A stretch of 64,000 nucleotides of DNA from Natrinema amylolyticum (GCF_020515625.1 NZ_JAIWPJ010000007.1:62001-126000); one strand, 5' to 3'; shown: positions 8,006 to 16,977, counted from the first letter of the stretch. Numbers and translations: made by a program. Notes: a model not told the origin generated them from the letters alone.

Positions 8006-8190
8006 TTGTGGCTAAACTATGTAAGGATTAGCGCTGTCACCTCCGAAGATGAGTAAAGAAGTCATCAAACCTCCGTGTACTGTCTGCTGCGTATTTCCGA
8101 TAGATAGCCCAAATCATAGATATGAACGGAATCACCTCTGGTATTTCGACCAACGGATTTAATAGGTGCTGTTTCATAGTATTGGGTATA

Positions 8191-9312
8191 ATGAGCAATA
8201 CTACGATCGCCCCTTCGGAAGTCGCTCGACGCGTCCAAGAAGACGACGCCGAGGATCTCTTCATCCTCGATGTCCGCAACGAGGACGATTACGACGAGTG
8301 GCAGATTTCCGGGAGTGTGAACATTCCCGTTTACGATGAACTGCTGGACTACGATTACTCCACGCTGGAGTCGCATCTCGATGAGCTGCCCGGAAATGAA
8401 GAAATCGTAGTCGTCTGCGTTGCCGGTGTCACGTCGGCGCGCGCCGCCGAATTCCTCCGCGAGCACGGCTTCGACGCTAAGTCGATCGACGGCGGAATGA
8501 ATGGCTGGGGCCGAGTTCACCGCCAGTACGAAATTCAGGACGTCAACGGGATCATCCAGATCGTCCGCCCCGGCACGGGATGCGTCTCGTACCTCGCTTA
8601 CGACGATGGTGAAGCCATCGTCGTCGACCCAAGCCAGTACATCGACCAGTATCTCAACGCAGCAGACGAACGTGATCTCGAGATCGTCGGCGTCGCCGAT
8701 ACCCACGCACACGCCGACCACGTTTCTGGTGCTCGTCAGCTCGCCGGCGAACTCGACGTACCGTACTACTTGCATGAAGACGACGCTGGCGAACTCGACA
8801 GCGTCGCGGAACTCGAGGACGATGAAACGATTGCTGTCGGGAACCGCGAACTCGACGTGATTTACACGCCAGGCCACACGCCCGGGAGCGTCTCGTTCCA
8901 GTTCGACGATGCACTCCTCTCCGGGGACACGCTATTTCTGCGCAGCGTCGGCCGGCCTGACCTCGAGGATAGTGCCGAAGACGCAGTTCGCGAAGCGGCT
9001 GGCCAGTTGTTTGATAGTTTGGATCAGCTGACGAATCTGGCCGATGAGACTGTTGTCCTACCGGGCCACTTTAGCGACGAAGAGATTCGTCCGCTCGCTA
9101 CCGAACTCGGAAAGCTCAGAGAGGAAACGACGAATGAACTTCTGAGCTACGTCGAAGACAACGACGAAACGGCGTTCGTCGAAACCATCGTGGAGAGTCT
9201 CGCTGACGAGCCCGCGAACTACAACGAGATCAAGCAGATTAACTGGGGAAAGCAGCCCGGCGGGGACACTGAAGCGCTCGAACTCGGCCCGAACAACTGC
9301 GCCGCCAACTAA
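8191..9312 (+). CDS. Second rhodanese-metallo-beta-lactamase fusion
   Basis: This 373-residue paralogue of the 3396 gene has rhodanese Cys76 in VVVCVAGVTSA, then the MBL ligands THAHADH (171-177), YTPGHTPGS and SGDTLFLRS. It also ends in LELGPNNCAAN. The start at 8191 was chosen because the frame upstream to 8122 has no family-like residues. The rhodanese loop differs (CVAGVTS against CAKGGSS), so the two copies may differ in sulfur-transfer substrate. AGTATTG occurs at 8178, 13 bases before the start, a shorter match to the island motif. The sequence has clearly diverged from the first copy at DNA level. Confidence 0.88.
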   Translation: MSNTTIAPSEVARRVQEDDAEDLFILDVRNEDDYDEWQISGSVNIPVYDELLDYDYSTLESHLDELPGNEEIVVVCVAGVTSARAAEFLREHGFDAKSIDGGMNGWGRVHRQYEIQDVNGIIQIVRPGTGCVSYLAYDDGEAIVVDPSQYIDQYLNAADERDLEIVGVADTHAHADHVSGARQLAGELDVPYYLHEDDAGELDSVAELEDDETIAVGNRELDVIYTPGHTPGSVSFQFDDALLSGDTLFLRSVGRPDLEDSAEDAVREAAGQLFDSLDQLTNLADETVVLPGHFSDEEIRPLATELGKLREETTNELLSYVEDNDETAFVETIVESLADEPANYNEIKQINWGKQPGGDTEALELGPNNCAAN

Positions 9313-9380
9313 AGAGATCGAATTGATTCGATTCTATCACCATCTGTGACCTATGTAGCGGCATTATCGATGGAGGGTTG

Positions 9381-9422
9381 GCCGACCTCGAACTCGGCCA
9401 GAACCGTTGTGCAGCCGAGTAA
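9381..9422 (+). pseudogene. 3' remnant of a third MBL-rhodanese gene
   Basis: Fourteen codons read ADLELGQNRCAAE followed by TAA. This matches the C-terminal tail of both MBL-rhodanese proteins (LELGPNNCAAN and LELGPNNCAAS). No body of the gene precedes it, since the intact copy ends at 9312. The simplest explanation is loss of a tandem third copy, or of most of it, by recombination. The MFS gene starts three bases after its stop, so the lost gene was probably co-transcribed with it. Confidence 0.75.
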
Positions 9423-9425
9423 CCT

Positions 9426-10715
9426 ATGAGCGAGCAAACCGACCTGAAACAGGGGATTCGCGAGCACCTTGGACAGTTCTCGCTGCACGTCCTACTAGTG
9501 TTCGCGACCGGCTTGACGATTGGCTCGGAACGGACGGTCGTTCCCCTCCTGGGCGAGGACGTGCTCGGCGTCGAGTCGTTTTTCGTCATCGCCTCGTTCG
9601 TCGTCTCCTTCGGCTTCGTCAAGGCGCTGCTCAATCTCTACGCTGGCAAGTGGGGCGAGGAGTACGGCCGCAAGCCGGTGCTGGTACTTGGCTGGATCAC
9701 TGCGCTTCCGATCCCAGTGATCCTCATCTACGCCCCGAGCTGGAGCTGGATCACCGTCGGGAACATCCTCTTAGGGATCAATCAGGCGCTGACTTGGAGT
9801 ATGGCGATCAACGCCAAGATCGACATCGCCGGCCCCGAGCAGCGCGGGCTCGCCGTCGGTATCGACGAGGCGTTCGGCTACACCGGCGTCGCGGCGGGCG
9901 CGTGGATCACGGGCGTCATTGCAGGGCAGACGAGCCTCCGGCCAGAGCCGTTCTACTTCCTCGCAGTAGTGGTCGTCCTGGCGACGCTCATCTCGGTTTT
10001 CCTCATCAGGGAGACAGTACAGCTCGCCCAGTTGGAAGGCGACGACGATCATCACGATGCGAACTTGCCGTTCAAGGAGGTTCTGAAGCGCGCGACCTAT
10101 GGTGACCGAACATTGTTTGCTGCGGCCCAGGCCGGTCATATCGAGAACTTCGTTGACACACTGTTCTGGATCGCCGTGCCGCTATATCTCACGAGTCAAG
10201 GGCTGGCTATTGAGGCCGTCGGCGTGGTCGTCGGCGTCCACAGCGCGATGTACTTTCTCCAGATCGGGACCGGTGGCCTCGCCGACCGCATCGGTCGACG
10301 CCCGCCAGTCATCGCGGGGATGTTCCTCGCAGGTGGCGGCGTCTTCGGGATGGTGTTCGTCGATAGCTACCTCACTTGGGCTATCCTGTCCGGGGTCTCG
10401 GGGTTGGGGATGGCGCTGCTCTATCCGAACCTGATGACCGTCCCGAGCGATGCGGCCCATCCGACTTGGCGGTCGGCCGGGATGGGCGTCTACCGAATGT
10501 GGCGCGACGCCGGCTACGGCGTCGGCGCGATCTTGATCGGCCTCTCGATGGAATTCGTGAACGCCGAGGCCGCCTTCTACATGACCGCGATATTGATGTT
10601 CGTTTCAGGGGCCATCGTATACCTGTGGATGGAAGAGACTCATCCCGACTTTGGTACTCACGAACCCTCGGCGCCTGCGACGGAAGCACCTGGACGACCG
10701 ATACCTGAAGACTGA
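9426..10715 (+). CDS. Major facilitator superfamily transporter
   Basis: This 429-residue membrane protein has about 12 hydrophobic segments in two six-helix halves. The loop between helices 2 and 3 reads GKWGEEYGRKPVLVLG and the matching loop of the second half is GGLADRIGRRPPVIAG, the classic MFS signature. A charged central loop (EGDDDHHDAN) separates the halves. The substrate cannot be inferred. Its position directly after the remnant of an MBL-rhodanese gene suggests export of a sulfur oxidation product such as sulfite, but this is only context. Confidence 0.88.
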   Translation: MSEQTDLKQGIREHLGQFSLHVLLVFATGLTIGSERTVVPLLGEDVLGVESFFVIASFVVSFGFVKALLNLYAGKWGEEYGRKPVLVLGWITALPIPVILIYAPSWSWITVGNILLGINQALTWSMAINAKIDIAGPEQRGLAVGIDEAFGYTGVAAGAWITGVIAGQTSLRPEPFYFLAVVVVLATLISVFLIRETVQLAQLEGDDDHHDANLPFKEVLKRATYGDRTLFAAAQAGHIENFVDTLFWIAVPLYLTSQGLAIEAVGVVVGVHSAMYFLQIGTGGLADRIGRRPPVIAGMFLAGGGVFGMVFVDSYLTWAILSGVSGLGMALLYPNLMTVPSDAAHPTWRSAGMGVYRMWRDAGYGVGAILIGLSMEFVNAEAAFYMTAILMFVSGAIVYLWMEETHPDFGTHEPSAPATEAPGRPIPED

Positions 10716-10932
10716 GGATTGCTTTTTCTGACCGTATCGGATCTCGTTTCTTCGAACTGGTCGCGTATCTTCGAACGATGTTCTGTGATGAGAATGTGCA
10801 AGCACCTGCCGCATCTTGATCCATTCAACCCTGAATCAAACCTGGATTAATAGATCCAGAAGAGACATTTCTCGATTTGGCTCTATTGGAACAGCACACG
10901 TTATGGTCACCGATCGCTACCCATCTTGAACT

Positions 10933-12399
10933 TCAAAACGGGAATCTGTCCCTGACCGACTGGAACGCGAGCCGCCCGAGCAATTGGGCGGGGCCGCGCT
11001 TTGGTAGGTCACGGGCGACATCCATCGTACTCGGCGGCTCACTTCCACCAATCCCGAGTTCCCAGTCCGTCTCCGACTCGAAGCGGTCGACCGCAGATTC
11101 GACCCGCTTACACACGGCGTTGGTGTCCATCGTCTTGACCTCGCCGTCCTCCATCAGTACGTCGCCGTCGACGATAACCGTCTCCACGTCGGCGGGCACC
11201 GCGTTGTTGGCAACCTGTGCCGGGATATTGGTCAGTGGCGTGAACTTCGGCTGTTCGACGTCGAGCAGGATGATGTCGGCGCGCTTGCCGGGTTCGAGAC
11301 TGCCAATCTCGTCGCCGACACCCAGTGCCTCTGCTCCCTCAATGGTGAGCATCCGAACCAGTTCCATCGAGTCGTACTGGCCAGCGGATCGCTTGAGGTT
11401 GGCCGCGAGCCGAGCCTGTCGCGCTTCGCCGAACATATTGTAAGAGTCGTGCCAGTAGTGGTCGTCGATGCCCAACCCGACATCGATACCCGCGGCGCGC
11501 AGTTCTGGTACCGGCGTCCATTGGACGTCGCCATCCGTGTTCCAGTAGCAGAAGATCGACGGACAGTGCGCGACCGACGCGTCCGCGTCGGCAGTGCGCT
11601 GGACGTCCTCGTCGTCGGCGAGGCGAAAGTGGGCGGCCACCAGACGGTCGTCGAGGAGCCCGACATCGTCGAGGAGGTCAAGCGAATCCTCGGCGCCGTT
11701 TGACCGCGCCATCGTGTTGCTCTCCTTGAGTTCGAGCAGGTGCGTGTGGACGAGCAGATCAGAATATTCGTCGGCGAGGGCGGCGGTACGCTCCCAAAGT
11801 TTACGGGTACACGACCAGTCGTCGTGGGGATTGATCGTCGCCCGGATGCGGCCGTCGTAGGTGTCGTGGTACTTGTCGATGAACGTGCGGGCGCGGGCGA
11901 ACTGCTCGTCGATTGAGACGTCCCAGAAGAGGTCGGAGAGCGCCATTCCGAAGAACCCGCGGAGGCCCGCCTCGCCGAACGTCTCTGCACCCGCGCTCGG
12001 CCGAACGTCCATCGAATTGACAGTGGTGACGCCGCCTGCGAGGAAGTTCAGTGCCGCGAGTTCGTACCCCGCCTCGGTGAGGGGGTCGTACTCACCCTCG
12101 GCGATGTGGCTGTAGATGGCGGTCATCCCGCTCATCATCTCCAACAGGTCAAGGTCGCTGAACGCGCCGATCAGTGGCGTCAGCTCGAGATGGGTGTGGG
12201 CGTTGACGAGACCCGGCATCACGAGTGTACCCTCACCGTCGATGACGCGGGCGGCCACGATGTCTGCATCATCGTCCCGAGACGACCGCACCTCAGTGAT
12301 GCGGCCGTCCTCAATGAGCACTGTTCCTCGTTCGTAGAGCCGATTTCTGTCGTCGACCGTGAGAACGAATGCGTCGTGAATCGCGATGTCAACCGTCAT
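10933..12399 (-). CDS. Amidohydrolase family metal-dependent deaminase/hydrolase
   Basis: This 488-residue enzyme belongs to the TRZ/ATZ and SAH/MTA-deaminase-like amidohydrolases. Visible metal-site residues are His-x-His in VNAHTHLE near residue 70, a later His in LVHTHLLE, His in VAHCPS and Asp in LGIDDHYWHDS. The start MTVDIAIHD leads into the small beta-sandwich domain whose second half is at the C-terminus (IEGAEALGVG, GKRADIILLD). Such enzymes deaminate or hydrolyse purine or triazine-like compounds. Substrate is uncertain. It stands alone on the minus strand, with the STAS-like gene 25 bases upstream of it, probably co-transcribed. Confidence 0.9.
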   Translation of the reverse strand: MTVDIAIHDAFVLTVDDRNRLYERGTVLIEDGRITEVRSSRDDDADIVAARVIDGEGTLVMPGLVNAHTHLELTPLIGAFSDLDLLEMMSGMTAIYSHIAEGEYDPLTEAGYELAALNFLAGGVTTVNSMDVRPSAGAETFGEAGLRGFFGMALSDLFWDVSIDEQFARARTFIDKYHDTYDGRIRATINPHDDWSCTRKLWERTAALADEYSDLLVHTHLLELKESNTMARSNGAEDSLDLLDDVGLLDDRLVAAHFRLADDEDVQRTADADASVAHCPSIFCYWNTDGDVQWTPVPELRAAGIDVGLGIDDHYWHDSYNMFGEARQARLAANLKRSAGQYDSMELVRMLTIEGAEALGVGDEIGSLEPGKRADIILLDVEQPKFTPLTNIPAQVANNAVPADVETVIVDGDVLMEDGEVKTMDTNAVCKRVESAVDRFESETDWELGIGGSEPPSTMDVARDLPKRGPAQLLGRLAFQSVRDRFPF

Positions 12400-12424
12400 T
12401 TGCGCCTACTATTCAGATTTTCAT

Positions 12425-12847
12425 CTAATTTCTCTTATTGGTACCCGTTTTCACCCAGTTGAAAGCGCGGGCACGGTCCGGGAGTTCGAAAAAGCGCATC
12501 TCGTCTGGAGCGACTGGCCAGACCGTGGTGATCACGCGCCATTGATAGAAGAGAAGCTTGGCCCAACGGGAATCACCGACTGCGGCATATCGACCGATGT
12601 CAAACGACGGCCCCTGCCGCAGGTCGGGGACGATGCCGCGTAGGTTCGACAGAGACGTCCTCAACGTCCAGCTTGGCGCCTCCTCGTACATGTGGACTGT
12701 GTCGTATTCTACGGTTGTCTCTGTGAGACGATCATACAGTTTTCTGAACCCTTCTGTCGTACAGGTTCCAACACGGACGGCGACAACATCATCGGCAGTT
12801 GCTTTGAGCACGTCGAACATCGGGTCAAGACTACTCGCCGTGGACAT
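12425..12847 (-). CDS. STAS/SpoIIAA-like (SEC14-type) domain protein
   Basis: This 140-residue soluble protein resembles SpoIIAA-like/STAS-SEC14 proteins: it opens with a beta-strand segment (VVAVRVGTCTTEGFRKLYDRL), contains the long alpha segment FDIGRYAAVGDSRWAKLL, and ends with the hallmark EMRFFELPDRARAFNWV. Members are small lipid- or stress-associated proteins of unknown precise role. It lies 25 bases upstream of the amidohydrolase gene in the same direction. Confidence 0.75.
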   Translation of the reverse strand: MSTASSLDPMFDVLKATADDVVAVRVGTCTTEGFRKLYDRLTETTVEYDTVHMYEEAPSWTLRTSLSNLRGIVPDLRQGPSFDIGRYAAVGDSRWAKLLFYQWRVITTVWPVAPDEMRFFELPDRARAFNWVKTGTNKRN

Positions 12848-12897
12848 GAGGTCAGAGTGAGTGGTCAGTCATTAGTGAATTATTACTGATGGCCAGA

Positions 12898-13490
12898 CTA
12901 TTCGCGCAAGAGACGCTTCACCGACTCCATACTGATAAACCGCGGTGCCTGTTCGCAATACTCCTCGTATTCGTTGCCGTAGTGTTCACGGAGCCAGGGT
13001 TCTTCGGCGAATGGGAAGAGGATATAGACGAGGGAGGTCAGGAAACCATGCACCGCTAGTTTCCGTGAGTTTGCCACAAGAATCGTCCCGACAATGAAGG
13101 TGACAAATCCGACGCTTTGTGGATTCCGAGTATATTCGTAGATGCCATCGGTGAGAAGGTCTCCTCTCGTCCACTACTTTCCATCCACCCGAGTTCGAAG
13201 AGTGCCGAGAGAGAAAACACCATGCCGAGCACCGAGAGGAGCGCACCGCCAATCCGAAGGGGTGTACTCGAGACGCGAAAGGAGTCCCAATCACGGTAGG
13301 CTAGCACGAGAAACCCGGTGAAGACAATCGAAAGTACAGACCAGTTGAACCACCATCGCCATCTGCTGTCGCCAATCGGCCAGAGACGACGGTCTGGAAC
13401 AAGTGCACTGACGACGTACCCAATAATCAAGACGGCATCAGCGACGATCATGGTAAGGAGAGTTCGATCTGATCGGGAAGCCATAGACAA
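12898..13490 (-). pseudogene. Frameshifted isoprenylcysteine/phospholipid methyltransferase-like membrane protein
   Basis: Reading from ATG at 13490 gives a membrane protein with four hydrophobic segments up to FELGWMESSGREE, near 13180. The expected catalytic half continues only in another frame: TDGIYEYTRNPQSVGFVTF, then EEPWLREHYGNEYEEYCEQAPRF, ending at TAG 12898-12900. This second half carries the RNP and EEYC motifs of the ICMT/NnrU-like methyltransferase family. A single-base indel near 13150-13185 therefore breaks the gene. It could be a real inactivation or a sequencing error. Confidence 0.75.
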
Positions 13491-13542
13491 AGTTGGTTCC
13501 TGTCAGGACAAAATCGTTGCTGCCCATGACGACCACAACCGT

Positions 13543-14187
13543 TCAGGTGACCGTTTGCGTCATTCGTCGGTACCCTTCGTACACAGCCGGCATTCCGAGG
13601 GGGAGTGCGAGGAGTCCGAACCCGAGGAGGGCGTACTTGGCCCCATTCTGTCGTCGTACCGCGAGGATCATCGCGACGATACCGAACAGTGCAATCACAT
13701 AGGCGGTGTTACTCCAGATTACGTCGTACGAGGAGCAGTACAGCCAGCATACGAACGTATAGGAGGGAGCGTTCCAAGTCGGCGGATTGAGTTTCGGCCA
13801 AAAGAACCGACAGTACGTCGTCCAGCCGAGCATAGCCAGCGTGGGAAAGCCAGCGAGCCACAGCGTCGAGTCGAGCGGCGTCCTTGCTCCGAATCGCCTG
13901 TAGCCAGCGAGGAACAACGTTGGAAATCCGAGGATCCATAGCCAGATGCCGAGTGTGTACGTTACTGGCCAGTGTTCGATCCGTGGCTGCTCAAAGGGGA
14001 GGCGGAGCGACTCCGGCAGTGTCGCCCACGGGAACGAGGGGTCAGGGACTGGGTTCGTGACGAACGCCACCAGACAGAGTCCCGTTCCAACGAATAGTCC
14101 GTACAGGCCCAGTGTCGTATATCGGTCAAGCCAGGCAGGGAGCGACGGTTGTCCCGTCGTGTGGCCGTGGTCGGATGGTCTCGTCAT
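13543..14187 (-). CDS. Multi-pass membrane protein of unknown function
   Basis: This 214-residue protein has five to six hydrophobic segments (about 25-45, 75-95, 108-128, 140-165, 172-190, 193-205) and several prolines in the first loop (NPVPDPSFPWATLP). I do not recognise a named family. Four cysteines, including CWLYCSS, lie in or next to a membrane segment. It ends 52 bases from the frameshifted methyltransferase-like gene and begins eight bases after the stop of the SHOCT gene, so the three probably form one operon near the copper genes. Confidence 0.75.
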   Translation of the reverse strand: MTRPSDHGHTTGQPSLPAWLDRYTTLGLYGLFVGTGLCLVAFVTNPVPDPSFPWATLPESLRLPFEQPRIEHWPVTYTLGIWLWILGFPTLFLAGYRRFGARTPLDSTLWLAGFPTLAMLGWTTYCRFFWPKLNPPTWNAPSYTFVCWLYCSSYDVIWSNTAYVIALFGIVAMILAVRRQNGAKYALLGFGLLALPLGMPAVYEGYRRMTQTVT

Positions 14188-14195
14188 TCCTTGTA

Positions 14196-14582
14196 TCAGT
14201 CTTGCCGTGACTCCGTGTCGCGTTCGAGTGCCTCTCGTCGCTGTTCGTATTCCTCGTCGGTCAACTCGCCGCGAGCGTATGCGAGCCGGAGTTCTTCGAG
14301 CGCTTGGTCTGAATCACTCTCACTGCTAGCGACTGCCCTGTAGATGAGGTAGCCACCGCCGACGATGGCAGCCAGGAATAGGAGTTGCATCACGATTCCG
14401 ACGATAAACATCCACCCCGACATCGTTCCGTCGCCCCACATTCCTCCGCCCCACATCCCGCCCATCATCGACCCGTATCCCATCATCCCGAAGCCCATGA
14501 AGAACATCGGGAAGATGACGAACGCACCGATGATAATGAGGAGAATCGTGACCAGCCGTGTATCGTCAGTTTGTTTTGGCAT
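14196..14582 (-). CDS. SHOCT-domain small membrane protein
   Basis: This 128-residue protein has two hydrophobic segments (about 10-32 and 55-82) separated by a Met/Gly-rich stretch (GFGMMGYGSMMGGMWGG). The C-terminal 35 residues, ALEELRLAYARGELTDEEY, are a clear SHOCT domain. The Met-rich loop could bind Cu(I), as in other copper-region membrane proteins, which would fit the neighbouring copper genes; this is inference. It starts divergently from the four-helix-bundle gene at 14855. Confidence 0.85.
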   Translation of the reverse strand: MPKQTDDTRLVTILLIIIGAFVIFPMFFMGFGMMGYGSMMGGMWGGGMWGDGTMSGWMFIVGIVMQLLFLAAIVGGGYLIYRAVASSESDSDQALEELRLAYARGELTDEEYEQRREALERDTESRQD

Positions 14583-14854
14583 ATGTGTACCTCCGTGAGC
14601 CCGCCTCTAGTATTAAGTACGTGACTCCGATTCAATGCGATTTCGCCTTAGAACCACATAGAATTGGACTCTGTGAGTTTTGAACCCATAGCAAGTATCA
14701 CTTGAATACCATTATATTAGGGAAATCTGCAATGGAGGAACCTTAATACTGTTTGTCTCCGATGACCAACACGTTAGCAGTTCAGAAGCAGGGCTAAGCC
14801 CTTGCAGTTGCAGGCTGATGGTTTATTCAGTTTTCGAATACTTTCTCGGGTAGA
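14583..14854. promoter_or_regulatory. Divergent promoter region of copper block
   Basis: This spacer separates the leftward SHOCT gene from the rightward Cys-rich gene. It contains a stem GGGCTAAGCCC at about 14793-14803 within GCAGGGCTAAGCCCTTGC. The stem resembles the TAA-loop hairpins found at the ends of tnpB elements in this window, so it could be an old element scar as easily as a regulatory feature. No small gene is convincing here. Confidence 0.3.
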
Positions 14855-15210
14855 ATGTTACTCCCAGAAACCGTCTCGAAGATCGAGAGTCTGAACGACG
14901 AGCAACGCGACTGCATCGAGAACTGTAACGAGGCCGCAGAGGTCTGTGAGTGGTGTGCGGACGAGTGTCTCTGGATGGAGGAGATGGAAGAGTGCGCCCG
15001 GATCTGCCGGGACGTCGCCGACCTCACGTCGATGCACGCCCGCTTCATGGCCCGCGGGTCGAACTACAGCGGTCAGCTCGCCCAGGCTTGTGCCGAGGCG
15101 TGCGAGGACTGCGCCGACGAGTGTGAGAACCACGACGCCAACCACTGCCACCTCTGTGCGGAGGCCTCCGAGAGTGCGCCGAAAGTTGCCGCCAGATGGC
15201 GAACGCATAA
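14855..15210 (+). pseudogene. Four-helix-bundle copper-binding protein (DUF326/Csp-like), frameshifted near its end
   Basis: The first 100 codons encode a Cys-rich helical bundle with repeated CxxxC pairs (CIENCNEAAEVCEWCADEC, then ARICRDVADL and ACEDCADEC), typical of copper-storing Csp/DUF326 proteins. At about 15165-15168 the frame is lost: the in-frame reading goes on to 15259 with unrelated residues, whereas the +1 alternative gives RECAESCRQMANA and TAA at 15208-15210, the proper family ending. Restoring one base (TCC to TGCC) rejoins the two. The family's last three cysteines are thus removed from the translated product. Cu binding may be weakened but most cysteines remain. Confidence 0.82.
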
Positions 15211-15459
15211 CCGAACGACCGGTGGAACCTCCATTTTTCATCATCAAACTGCGCACTAATCACGGAGAATCCTATAGGTCTCTCCAGAATCGAACAAACC
15301 CGTCACACTACCAATCAGAGAAGACTTTCCGGCCTGAAGACTAACTAGATGGTGTGAATAGTCAGGTTCTGCACCAACCCGAATTACCAATCTCTCTAGC
15401 AATCTTGCTGGTGAAATCGTCTGCAAGTGTATCGACTGTCCCATCGGGAGGTGTACAAA

Positions 15460-16461
15460 ATGAATCTGCTCTACCTCGGTGTTGGCGTGGTCCTACTCCT
15501 GTTGGCCGTGGTCGACCTTCTCTGGACAACGCTGTGGGTCGAGGGGAGGGCTGGTCCCCTCACGTCCCGACTGATGTCCAATACTTGGGAGGTACTCAAG
15601 AAGGTGGCCGGTGAGCGGCCCCGCGTACTCTCGTTTTCCGGACCGTTGATTCTCGTTCTCGGGCTCACCATGTGGATTGCACTGCTCTGGAGCGGATGGA
15701 CGTTGCTCTTCGCAGGCGGCGAGGAGACTCTAATCGATACGCGAAACACCGGTCCAATCTCCTGGACGGAGCGGTTCTACTTCGTCGGCTACACGGTCTT
15801 CACGATGGGGAACGGGGATTTCACGCCGAACGGCGGGATCTGGCAGGTCGCAACCGCGCTCACGACGGCCAGCGGGATGCTCTTCGTCACACTCAGTGTC
15901 ACGTATGTTCTCAACGTCCTCAGCGCCGTCACACAGAAACGCTCACTGGCGAGCAGCATCCACGGACTCGGTGGACAGAGTACGGAGATTCTCGAAACGA
16001 GCTGGGACGGCGACTCGTTCCAAGGACTAGACGGACCGCTAAACCTGATCGCGAACCAGCTCGGTACGCTGACAGCGAACCACAAAGCGTACCCCATCCT
16101 CCACTACTTCTTCACGACAGAGCGGTCGCAGGCACCGACGACAAACATAGCCATATTAGACGAGACGCTCACGCTTCTCCGGTTCGGTGTCGACCCAGAG
16201 CACCGTCCGAGTGAGCCAACTATCACGCAAACTCGGTCGAGCGTCCAGACGTACCTCGATGAACTCGAGAGCGGATTCGTCGGACCAGCATCACAGCCCC
16301 CACCTGCCCCCGACCTCGAACAGTTGCGCGACAGTGGGATCCCGACTGTTTCGGACGAGGGGTTTACCAACTCGCTTGTGGAGGTGGACGACCGATGTCG
16401 ACTTCTACTGGGCCTCGTTGAATCGGATGCACGAAACTGGCCCAACACCGACAGCCAGTAG
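15460..16461 (+). CDS. Two-TM potassium-channel-like ion channel family protein
   Basis: This 333-residue protein has an N-terminal hydrophobic segment (about 1-22), a second at about 60-88, a pore region FVGYTVFTMGNGDFTP at about 107-122, and a further hydrophobic segment (about 128-155), matching the ion-channel-2 layout. The filter reads TMGNGD where K+ channels have TVGYGD, so selectivity is uncertain. A long soluble C-terminal domain (about 165-333) may gate the pore. Start at 15460 (MNLLYLG) gives a proper first membrane helix; the frame from 15427 adds 11 unlikely residues. Confidence 0.8.
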   Translation: MNLLYLGVGVVLLLLAVVDLLWTTLWVEGRAGPLTSRLMSNTWEVLKKVAGERPRVLSFSGPLILVLGLTMWIALLWSGWTLLFAGGEETLIDTRNTGPISWTERFYFVGYTVFTMGNGDFTPNGGIWQVATALTTASGMLFVTLSVTYVLNVLSAVTQKRSLASSIHGLGGQSTEILETSWDGDSFQGLDGPLNLIANQLGTLTANHKAYPILHYFFTTERSQAPTTNIAILDETLTLLRFGVDPEHRPSEPTITQTRSSVQTYLDELESGFVGPASQPPPAPDLEQLRDSGIPTVSDEGFTNSLVEVDDRCRLLLGLVESDARNWPNTDSQ

Positions 16462-16566
16462 GAAATTACCGCCAAGTCATGTCATGAGCAACACATCCCT
16501 CACCTGTTCTTATCGGTACCCTCTCCAAATCTATCACTAACGGAGGGTTTCAACTGGGCCTTTGAT

Positions 16567-16579
16567 TCCAAAGTTTGGA
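16567..16579. promoter_or_regulatory. Perfect palindrome upstream of copper chaperone
   Basis: TCCAAAGTTTGGA is a perfect 13-base palindrome 66 bases before the copper chaperone start. Its position suits an operator for a copper-responsive regulator. No regulator gene is evident in the copper block, so the binding protein would be encoded elsewhere. Confidence 0.45.
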
Positions 16580-16644
16580 CCCCACTGTACCAGGATGATA
16601 GAAGGGAAAAACCGCTAAAGAAAGAGAACCGTATGTATTTCTGT

Positions 16645-16842
16645 ATGACGACGACCATCTCCGTAGAGGGAATGACTTGCGGTCACTGTGAGCAGACGGT
16701 CGAAGAGGCGCTTCAAGATGTGTCCGGTGTGACCGACGTGATCGTCGACCGAGAGGACGAACAGGCGAGCGTCGATGATGACGTGGACGCCACGGCCCTC
16801 GTAGAAGCCGTCGAAGAGGCCGGGTACACCGCTCACACCTAA
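16645..16842 (+). CDS. copZ: Heavy-metal-associated domain copper chaperone
   Basis: This 65-residue protein is a single HMA domain with the metal motif GMTCGHC at 9-15 and the C-terminal signature VEEAGYTAHT. It should carry Cu(I) in the cytoplasm and hand it to the CopB-type ATPase encoded 135 bases downstream. An in-frame ATG at 16633 would add MYFC; the internal start at 16645 matches family length and places the first strand correctly. Confidence 0.9.
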   Translation: MTTTISVEGMTCGHCEQTVEEALQDVSGVTDVIVDREDEQASVDDDVDATALVEAVEEAGYTAHT

Positions 16843-16977
16843 GGAGAACATGGAGCGATCCTAGGCGAACGGCCCCACCGTTCTCTTCGGAGTTTGTCCA
16901 TACTGATCCTAATATACGGTTTCAGGGGGTGAACATTCAGGAAGCCGGCGGATCTACTGTAATAGAGAGAATGACTC

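Noticed and set aside
8065-8877. 270-residue minus-strand frame opposite the second MBL-rhodanese gene
   Set aside because: Antisense to a well-supported enzyme; no domain seen.
11232-11990. 252-residue minus-strand frame within the amidohydrolase
   Set aside because: Ser/Thr/Arg-rich translation in an alternative frame of a clear enzyme gene.
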